Positions 6,769 through 12,838 of a stretch of DNA of 12,838 bases are shown here, one piece after another. The notes beneath the pieces were generated by a model. That model did no database searches, was not told the origin of the DNA, and worked only from the letters and a program-made list of their open reading frames with translations. Origin of the DNA: an uncultured Eubacterium sp. (GTDB lineage: Bacteria; Bacillota_A; Clostridia; Lachnospirales; Lachnospiraceae); contig CAOKJJ010000150.1 in assembly GCA_948468465.1 (NCBI GenBank), positions 1-12,838 on the forward strand, read 5' to 3'. The translations under genes were made by a program, and so were the position numbers. Each line of letters opens with the position of its first letter. The first letter of the stretch is position 1.

Positions 6769-8142
6769 ATGAACAGTAAGACAGGCGCTGGGGCAGCGAC
6801 AGGGGAATTGTTCCGGCTGGACGGGAAGCCTTCGATCGGGCAGGCGCTCCCGCTTGCGCTGCAGCATGTGGTAGCTATGATTGTCGGATGTGTAACGCCG
6901 GCGATTATTGTGGCAGGAGTCGGCGGGCTTTCGGATGCGGATTCTGTGATTTTAATTCAGGCGGCTTTGGTCATGTCAGCGGTGACAACGCTCATTCAGC
7001 TGTATCCGATTATGCGCGGCAAAAAATTGTCGATAGGCTCAGGACTTCCGGTCATTATGGGAATCAGCTTTGCCTACGTGCCTACGATGCAGGCGATTGC
7101 CGGTGATTTTGGGGTTGCCGCGATTTTCGGTGCGCAGATCATAGGCGGTATCGTTGCGATTATCGTAGGAGTATTTATTAAGCAGATCCGAAAGTTTTTC
7201 CCGCCGTTAATTACCGGGACGGTTGTATTTGCGATTGGATTATCGCTGTATCCGACAGCGATCAACTATATGGCAGGCGGAACGGGCAGTGAGAGCTACG
7301 GTTCGTGGCAAAACTGGCTCGTGGCGCTTTTAACTCTTGTGGTTGTAACCGGATTGAATCATTATGGAAAGGGAATTTTTAAGTTATCTTCGATTTTGAT
7401 CGGCATTATTGTCGGATATATCGTTTCGTTATTTTTTCATATGGTTGATTTTTCGGCAGTATCACAGGCATCCTTTTTCCAGCTTCCGCTTCCGCTGCAC
7501 TTTGGCGTACAGTTTGAAGCGTCTTCCTGTGTGGCGATTGGTGTGCTGTTTGCGATTAATTCCATACAGGCGATTGGGGATTTTACGGCGACGACAACAG
7601 GCGGGATGGACCGGATGCCGACCGATGAGGAGTTAAACGGCGGTATTGTAGCTTATGGGATGTGCAATGTCATATGTCCGCTCTTTGGCGGGCTGCCGAC
7701 GGCGACATTCAGCCAGAATGTCGGCATTGTAGCGTCTACGAAGGTCGTAGCTAAAAGAGTATTCGGGCTGGCGGCAGGCATCTTGCTGGTTGCGGGCCTG
7801 ATACCAAAGTTTTCTTCGATACTGACGACGATTCCAAGCTGCGTGCTTGGAGGGGCGACGGTATCTGTATTTGCATCTATTGCGATGACAGGTGTGAAGC
7901 TGGTGACGGCTTCGCCGATGAACTATAGGAATACAACGATTGTAGGACTGGCTATCGCGCTTGGCATGGGCATTACACAGGCGAACGCGGCGCTGGCAAG
8001 TTTTCCGGCATGGGTGACGACGATCTTTGGCAGGTCTCCGGTCGTGCTTGCGACAATCGTTGCCATTATTTTGAATCTGGTGCTTCCAAAAGAACAGGAA
8101 GACCGAGCGATTGAAATTATGAAAAAGGAAGGAGCGGGCTGA
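6769..8142 (+). CDS. NCS2/NAT family purine (uric acid/xanthine) permease
   Basis: This 457-aa inner-membrane protein is a nucleobase:cation symporter-2 transporter with many hydrophobic segments, the usual family length and UraA-like layout. The NAT signature Q-N-x-G-x4-T-K is at 316-325, and the TM1 QH motif is Q32-H33. By hand alignment to E. coli XanQ, Asn93 corresponds to S100, Glu272 to Q267 (in QAIGD) and Asp304 to Y296, so the substrate-site polar residues differ from the classical xanthine permease. The ATG has AAGGAG ten bases upstream; an upstream in-frame TTG at 6721 lacks a ribosome site. It heads the rightward arm, and its TGA overlaps the ssnA ATG by one base, so translation is probably coupled. 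Import of uric acid or xanthine is inferred from context; no specific symbol is assigned. Confidence 0.9.
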   Translation: MNSKTGAGAATGELFRLDGKPSIGQALPLALQHVVAMIVGCVTPAIIVAGVGGLSDADSVILIQAALVMSAVTTLIQLYPIMRGKKLSIGSGLPVIMGISFAYVPTMQAIAGDFGVAAIFGAQIIGGIVAIIVGVFIKQIRKFFPPLITGTVVFAIGLSLYPTAINYMAGGTGSESYGSWQNWLVALLTLVVVTGLNHYGKGIFKLSSILIGIIVGYIVSLFFHMVDFSAVSQASFFQLPLPLHFGVQFEASSCVAIGVLFAINSIQAIGDFTATTTGGMDRMPTDEELNGGIVAYGMCNVICPLFGGLPTATFSQNVGIVASTKVVAKRVFGLAAGILLVAGLIPKFSSILTTIPSCVLGGATVSVFASIAMTGVKLVTASPMNYRNTTIVGLAIALGMGITQANAALASFPAWVTTIFGRSPVVLATIVAIILNLVLPKEQEDRAIEIMKKEGAG

Positions 8143-9473
8143 TGTTAGTAATCGGAAACGGAAAATTATTTACAAGGGACGAAAATTTACCATATATTTC
8201 AAACGGCGCGGTGGCGGCCGAAGGGACAAAAATCATTGCGTTAGGCCAGACGGAGAAAATAAAAGATACATATAAAGACGCGGAATTTATTGACGCAAAG
8301 GGCGGTGTCATTATGCCTGCGTTTATTAACACACATGAACATATCTACAGCGCGATGGCAAGAGGACTTAGTATCAAAGGTTACAATCCGAAAGGCTTCC
8401 TGGATATTTTAGACGGGCAGTGGTGGACGATTGACCGGCATCTGACGCTGGAGCAGACAAAATACAGTGCGATGGATACGATGATTTCCTGTATCCGTAA
8501 CGGTGTGACGACGATTTTTGACCATCATGCCAGCTTTGGCCAGATCAAAGGCAGCCTGTTTGAAATTGCGGATGCGGCGAAGCAGCTCGGCGTACGCGCC
8601 TGCCTGTGCTATGAGATCTCTGACCGCGACGGCATGGATAAGGCAAAGGAATCGGTGGTTGAAAATGAAGAATTTATCCGCTATGCGTTAAAAGACGATA
8701 CCGATATGCTTGCGGGCATGATGGGAATGCATGCACAGTTTACGATTTCGGACGCAACGATGGAGCTTGCGGCGGCTCATAAGCCGGAAGGGGCAGGGTA
8801 CCATATCCATGTGGCGGAAGGCATCGAAGATCTGCATGACTGCCTGCATAAATACGGGAAACGGATTACCGACCGGCTGATGGACTGCGGGATCTTAGGA
8901 GAAAAGACGCTGCTTGGACACTGCATTTATATTAATTCCCATGAGATGGATTTAATCAAAGATACGGATACCATGGTCGTGCACAATCCGGAGTCGAATA
9001 TGGGCAATGCCTGCGGATGCCCTCCGACGATGGAGCTTGTAAAACGCGGCATTTTAACCGGGCTTGGAACAGACGGCTATACGCATGATATGACAGAATC
9101 GTTTAAGGTGGCAAATGTGCTGCACAAGCATCATTTGTGTGACGCAAACGCGGCTTGGGCGGAAGTGCCGAAGATGCTGTTTGAAAATAACGCAAAGATT
9201 GCGAACCGTTATTTTCAAACACCGCTTGGGGTGCTGAAAGAAGGCGCTGCGGCGGATGTGATCGTCGTGGATTATGACCCTCCGACACAGCTGGATGAGA
9301 CGAATATCAACGGGCATATTTTGTTTGGCATGACAGGAAGGGACGTCGTTACGACCGTCGGCAATGGAAAAGTACTGATGCAGGACCGTGAGGTCAAGGT
9401 GGCTGACACCGCGCAGGTTATGGCAAAGTGCAGGGAAGAGTCTGCAAAGCTGTGGAAAAGCATAAATGGGTAA
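8142..9473 (+). CDS. ssnA: Metal-dependent amidohydrolase SsnA
   Basis: SsnA is a cytosolic amidohydrolase-superfamily enzyme of the ATZ/TRZ (chlorohydrolase/deaminase) branch. In anaerobic purine clusters it is proposed to open or deaminate a purine-derived ring; the exact reaction is not readable here. At 443 aa it matches E. coli SsnA (about 442). Metal ligands fit H65-x-H67 in INTHEHIYS, H221/H223 in HIHVAEG, H260 in LLGHCIYI and D311 in GLGTDGYTHD. The ATG overlaps the permease stop (TGATG), and the ribosome site GGAAGGAG lies within the permease 3' end. Downstream it is separated from ygfK by 247 bases that are mostly a palindromic repeat element, an unusual interruption for an operon. 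Confidence 0.93.
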   Translation: MLVIGNGKLFTRDENLPYISNGAVAAEGTKIIALGQTEKIKDTYKDAEFIDAKGGVIMPAFINTHEHIYSAMARGLSIKGYNPKGFLDILDGQWWTIDRHLTLEQTKYSAMDTMISCIRNGVTTIFDHHASFGQIKGSLFEIADAAKQLGVRACLCYEISDRDGMDKAKESVVENEEFIRYALKDDTDMLAGMMGMHAQFTISDATMELAAAHKPEGAGYHIHVAEGIEDLHDCLHKYGKRITDRLMDCGILGEKTLLGHCIYINSHEMDLIKDTDTMVVHNPESNMGNACGCPPTMELVKRGILTGLGTDGYTHDMTESFKVANVLHKHHLCDANAAWAEVPKMLFENNAKIANRYFQTPLGVLKEGAAADVIVVDYDPPTQLDETNINGHILFGMTGRDVVTTVGNGKVLMQDREVKVADTAQVMAKCREESAKLWKSING

Positions 9474-9508
9474 GCACAGTACCGGCATCAGGGATATAGA
9501 AAATAAGA

Positions 9509-9682
9509 GTAACAGTTCAAAGGGTATCTGAACTGTTGTAACAGTTCAGATAACCCTTGAACTGTTACGCATCCGGCCATTGAAAATCGCTTCGCGATGG
9601 GCCGGATGCCTGCAACCACTACATTTTCATACGGTCTGCGCAGTAAATGCGCAGACCTACCTGAACTGTTACGAACTGTTAC
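9509..9682. repeat. Palindromic repeat element between ssnA and ygfK
   Basis: This 174-bp element is bounded by GTAACAGTTC at 9509 and two tandem GAACTGTTAC units at 9663-9682. Six copies of this 10-mer occur, in both orientations: 9509, 9530 (ending GT), 9538, 9559, 9663 and 9673. Three stem-loops fill it. The first is a 29-bp hairpin with two mismatches and a two-base loop (9509-9537 with 9540-9568). The second is a GC-rich 10-bp stem (9569-9578 with 9600-9609) with an inner ATCGC/GCGAT stem. The third is a perfect 10-bp stem with a five-base loop (9633-9642 with 9648-9657). No coding frame is credible. ATAAGA abuts the left end and recurs two bases after the right end, a possible but unproven target duplication. 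It resembles a MITE or REP/BIME-type dispersed repeat. Confidence 0.8.
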
Positions 9683-9697
9683 ATATAAGAATATAAT
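9669..9697 (+). promoter_or_regulatory. Possible promoter before ygfK
   Basis: A perfect TATAAT (9692-9697) lies 17 bases after a weak TTACGA (9669-9674) formed across the junction of the two terminal repeat units. A start near 9704 would leave a very short leader just including the AGGAGG of ygfK. The poor -35 and the AT-rich context make this tentative. Confidence 0.3.
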
Positions 9698-9720
9698 TGA
9701 AAAAAGAGGAGGATGTATCA

Positions 9721-12708
9721 ATGAGCGATCTTATGACATGTATGCCGTTTGAGCAGCTGCTTAACTGGGTGCGTACAGAACATGATACAAAGGGCACGGT
9801 ATTTGGCGTCCACAGGCCGTACACAGCGGATGGAAAAAAGGACTGGCATATTTTTGAGCGGCCGTTGGAAACACCGGTTGGGCCTGCGGCCGGGCCGAAC
9901 AGCCAGCTGGCGCAGAACATTGTGGCGGCTTATTATGCGGGCAGCCGGTTCTTTGAGCTGAAAACAGTGCAGATCATGGACGGCGTAGAGCTTGCGGCAT
10001 GTGTAAATAAGCCTTGTATCAAGGCCGATGATGAGGCTTATAACTGTGAGTGGTCTACGGAGCTGTATGTTCCGCAGGCACAGGATGAATATATTAAGGC
10101 ATGGTTTTTGCTGGCGTTTGTTGCAAAAGAATACGGGCTTGGCAGCATGGACGGCTACCAGTTTAATATCAGCGTCGGCTATGACCTGGCTGGCATTCAG
10201 TCTGAAAAAATCAATACGTTTATTGAAAACATGAAAAACGCGGCCGGAACGGAAATGTTTCAAGCGTGTAAGGAACAGCTGTTAGCGCATGCGGATGAAT
10301 TTCAACATATGACAAAAGAAGATATTGAAAGGATTCCGTCTGAGATCTGCAACTCAGCAACGATATCTACGCTGCATGGGTGTCCGCCGAAGGAAATAGA
10401 AAGTATCGCAAGTTATCTGCTGACCGAAAAAAAGATGCATACGTTTGTCAAATGCAATCCGACGCTGCTTGGCTATGAATTTGCAAGAAAAACGTTGGAT
10501 CAAATGGGGTATGATTATATCGCGTTTGGAAAGTTTCATTTTGAGGATGATTTGCAGTATGCTGATGCTGTACCGATGCTGCAGCGTCTGATGCAGATGG
10601 CAAAGCAGCTGGGCCTGCAGTTTGGTGTAAAGATTACCAATACGTTTCCGGTAGATGTCAAGGCAGGAGAGCTGCCGAGCGAAGAGATGTATATGTCCGG
10701 CAAATCGTTATTCCCACTGTCGATTTCATTGGCAGCGAAGCTGTCACGCGATTTTGACGGCAGGCTGCGCATCTCGTATTCCGGCGGCGCGGACGCTTTT
10801 AATATAGAAAGAATTATAAGCGCAGGCGTATGGCCGGTGACCGTAGCGACGACGATTTTAAAACCAGGCGGCTATCAGCGTCTGCAGCAGATGGCGGAGC
10901 TTGTAAACGGGCTGGACTGCCAGAAGTTCGAAGGGATTGACGCGGAAGCGTTAACAAAGCTTTCAGAAGACGCCATTACGGACCGTCATCATATAAAACC
11001 TGCCAAACTGCCGCAGTCCAGAAAATCGAACGAGAAAGTGCCGCTCATGTTCTGCTTTACCGCGCCTTGTGAAGATGCCTGCCCGATTCATCAGGAAATT
11101 ACCACCTATGTAAAGCTGGCAGGAGAAGAACGGTACGAAGATGCGCTCAAAGTCATTTTGAACCGCAACGCACTGCCGTTTATTACCGGAACGATCTGCG
11201 CGCATGGCTGTCAAAGCCATTGTACCCGTAACTTTTACGAAACGCCGGTACAGATTCGCGATACAAAGCTGCTTTGCGCCGAAAAAGCATATGACAATGT
11301 ATTAAAAACAATACAGCCGCAGGGAACCTGCGATAAAAAAGTGGCTATTGTAGGCGGAGGCCCGTCCGGCATGGCAGCAGCGTTTTATCTGGCAAGGCTG
11401 GGCGCAAAAGTAACGATCTATGAAAAACGGGACAGATTAGGAGGCATTGTCAGTGCGGTAATTCCGGATTTTCGTATTGACGATCACCAGATTGAGAAGG
11501 ATGTATCGCTCTTAAAACAGCTTGGCGCAGAGATTGTATGCGGAAAAGAAGCGCCTTCGGTAGCGCAGCTGCAGCAGTCGCATGATGCTGTCATACTTGC
11601 GGTAGGCGCATATAAGCGCAGCCAGCTGACGCTGGAAGGCAAACAGGCGGTAAACGCACTGGATTTTTTAGAGCAGTTTAACAAGGAAAAAGGAGAAGTT
11701 TCCCCTGGCAGACACGTCGTTGTCATAGGCGGAGGCAATACGGCCATGGATACAGCCAGAGCCGCAAAACGCTGCAAAGGCGTGGAACATGTCTATCTTG
11801 TATACCGCAGGACGAAACGGTACATGCCAGCGGATGAACATGAACTGCAGCTGGCGATTGCAGACGGCGTAGAGTTCAAAGAACTGCTTGCACCTGTAAA
11901 AATGGAACAGGGAGCGCTGCTCTGTGACCAGATGGCATTAGGCGATACCGATGATTCCGGCAGAGCCAGCGTACATCCGACCGGACAGACCGAACAGATA
12001 CCGGCGGATACGGTAATCGCAGCCGTTGGAGAAAAAGTTCCGACAGACTTTTACGAAGCATGCGGAATCCATACAGACAGCAAAGGACGCGCGCTTGTCA
12101 ATGAAAATCTGGAGACAAACGTAAACGGAGTTTATGTCATCGGCGACGGTCTGTACGGCCCATCGTTAGTCGTCAAAGGAATGGCACAGGCCATCAAGGC
12201 TGCGGAAGCGATCGCAGGCAGAGAGATTACAGCAGGCATGAGCGAGGCCGTATCCGCAGAAGCCATCTATGCAAGAAAAGGCATTTTGGAAGAACCAGGC
12301 AGCAAAAAAGAGGCGGAAAGATGCCTGGGATGCTCCTCAGTATGCGAAAACTGCGTGGATGTCTGTCCAAACCGTGCGAATATTGCAGTGCGTGTGCCGG
12401 GAATGGAACAGGCACAGATCATCCATGTGGACTATATGTGCAACGAGTGCGGCAACTGCAAGAGCTTTTGTCCATACGCAAGCGCGCCGTACCTGGATAA
12501 GTTTACCTTATTTGCAAATGAAAAAGACATGGCAGACAGCAAAAACGAAGGATTTACGGTACTTGACCGGGATACAGTCAAATGTAAGGTGCGTTATCTC
12601 GGAGAGGAGTTTATCTGGGAAAGCGGACAGGATGGAAAACTGTTTGAAGGGCTCAAACAGCTCATAGAAACGGTGGTTCGTGACTATTCCTATTTATTAG
12701 GAACCTAA
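9721..12708 (+). CDS. ygfK: YgfK, FAD/NAD(P)/Fe-S oxidoreductase (putative selenate reductase subunit)
   Basis: YgfK is a large multidomain flavoprotein of anaerobic purine clusters. Its database name, selenate reductase subunit, is historical; a role in purine redox chemistry is now favoured. The 995-aa protein (E. coli about 1032) starts with a dihydroorotate dehydrogenase-like region. A GltD-type Fe-S domain follows, with C450-x3-C454-P and a second cysteine group in ICAHGCQSHC. Then come an FAD Rossmann motif GGGPSG (545-550) and a second dinucleotide motif GGGNTAMD (670-677). The C-terminus has ferredoxin-like cysteines at 868, 871, 875, 878, 882 and 907, 910, 913, 917. The whole resembles dihydropyrimidine dehydrogenase and glutamate synthase small subunit. 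AGGAGG sits eight bases before the ATG. No terminator follows, so transcription may run on past the right inverted repeat. Confidence 0.93.
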   Translation: MSDLMTCMPFEQLLNWVRTEHDTKGTVFGVHRPYTADGKKDWHIFERPLETPVGPAAGPNSQLAQNIVAAYYAGSRFFELKTVQIMDGVELAACVNKPCIKADDEAYNCEWSTELYVPQAQDEYIKAWFLLAFVAKEYGLGSMDGYQFNISVGYDLAGIQSEKINTFIENMKNAAGTEMFQACKEQLLAHADEFQHMTKEDIERIPSEICNSATISTLHGCPPKEIESIASYLLTEKKMHTFVKCNPTLLGYEFARKTLDQMGYDYIAFGKFHFEDDLQYADAVPMLQRLMQMAKQLGLQFGVKITNTFPVDVKAGELPSEEMYMSGKSLFPLSISLAAKLSRDFDGRLRISYSGGADAFNIERIISAGVWPVTVATTILKPGGYQRLQQMAELVNGLDCQKFEGIDAEALTKLSEDAITDRHHIKPAKLPQSRKSNEKVPLMFCFTAPCEDACPIHQEITTYVKLAGEERYEDALKVILNRNALPFITGTICAHGCQSHCTRNFYETPVQIRDTKLLCAEKAYDNVLKTIQPQGTCDKKVAIVGGGPSGMAAAFYLARLGAKVTIYEKRDRLGGIVSAVIPDFRIDDHQIEKDVSLLKQLGAEIVCGKEAPSVAQLQQSHDAVILAVGAYKRSQLTLEGKQAVNALDFLEQFNKEKGEVSPGRHVVVIGGGNTAMDTARAAKRCKGVEHVYLVYRRTKRYMPADEHELQLAIADGVEFKELLAPVKMEQGALLCDQMALGDTDDSGRASVHPTGQTEQIPADTVIAAVGEKVPTDFYEACGIHTDSKGRALVNENLETNVNGVYVIGDGLYGPSLVVKGMAQAIKAAEAIAGREITAGMSEAVSAEAIYARKGILEEPGSKKEAERCLGCSSVCENCVDVCPNRANIAVRVPGMEQAQIIHVDYMCNECGNCKSFCPYASAPYLDKFTLFANEKDMADSKNEGFTVLDRDTVKCKVRYLGEEFIWESGQDGKLFEGLKQLIETVVRDYSYLLGT

Positions 12709-12728
12709 AAACGATTTCTTGCGCAAAG

Positions 12729-12838
12729 TGGCAAAAATTTAACACGATGCAGCAGAATTGACATTGTGGGGGAGCTTTTTTGGTGGCTATCCGGACGCCG
12801 GGTGAGGGGGAAATGGCCGGGCTTGCGGCTCCTACTCC
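12729..12838. repeat. Right copy of terminal inverted repeat
   Basis: This is the inverted partner of positions 1-108. The outer 57 bases match at 53 positions, and the block 12753-12767 is identical to the complement of 71-85. It starts about 20 bases after the ygfK stop. A GGGGGAG precedes a possible GTG start at 12783 that reads outward to the window edge; the left copy has an ATG at the equivalent place. No intrinsic terminator for ygfK is recognisable before or within it. Confidence 0.9.

Noticed and set aside
9509..9568. Intrinsic terminator after ssnA
   Set aside because: The 29-bp hairpin is not followed by a T run; the sequence continues directly into a second GC-rich hairpin.
9509..9682. 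CRISPR array from the repeated 10-mer
   Set aside because: Units are only 10 bases, occur in both orientations and lack regular spacers.
9697..9720. Upstream start extending YgfK by 8 residues
   Set aside because: The extension covers the AGGAGG ribosome site itself; the ATG at 9721 is well placed.

Overview
The window carries a compact anaerobic purine (uric acid/xanthine) catabolism cluster of the kind known from E. coli (ygeW-ygeX-ygeY-yqeA, ssnA, ygfK) and from gut Firmicutes. Strong AGGAGG-type ribosome binding sites, A/T-rich spacers between moderately GC-rich genes, and the protein sequences suggest a Clostridia member, probably Lachnospiraceae. That placement is inference; no rRNA or other marker is present.

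Layout: an imperfect inverted repeat of about 110 bp lies at each edge (1-108 and 12729-12838). Inside the left copy is selD (+), ending at a strong hairpin terminator. It converges on a leftward operon read as ygeX, ygeY, ygeW, yqeA (6304 down to 1317). A divergent control region (6305-6768) separates this from a rightward arm: an NCS2 purine permease, ssnA (overlapping it by one base), a 174-bp palindromic repeat element, and ygfK. ygfK ends about 20 bp before the right inverted repeat.

How the genes may work together (family knowledge plus inference): the permease imports uric acid or xanthine. YgfK, a large FAD/NAD(P)/Fe-S protein, and the metal amidohydrolase SsnA act on the purine ring or its early products. 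YgeY, an M20-type metallohydrolase, and YgeW, a knotted carbamoyltransferase, process ureido intermediates. YqeA, a carbamate kinase, can make ATP from carbamoyl phosphate. YgeX converts 2,3-diaminopropionate to pyruvate and ammonia. SelD supplies selenophosphate, as expected if a selenium-dependent molybdenum hydroxylase feeds the pathway. The hydroxylase, the YgeZ/HyuA-type hydrolase and the yqeB/yqeC selenium accessory genes are not in the window; neither is any regulator.

The least explained features are the inverted repeat pair that closely brackets the gene set, the palindromic element between ssnA and ygfK, an extremely A-rich leader before ygeY, and unusual polar residues in the permease. 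The enzymes belong to a described pathway, so any novelty lies in the DNA architecture rather than the enzyme set.
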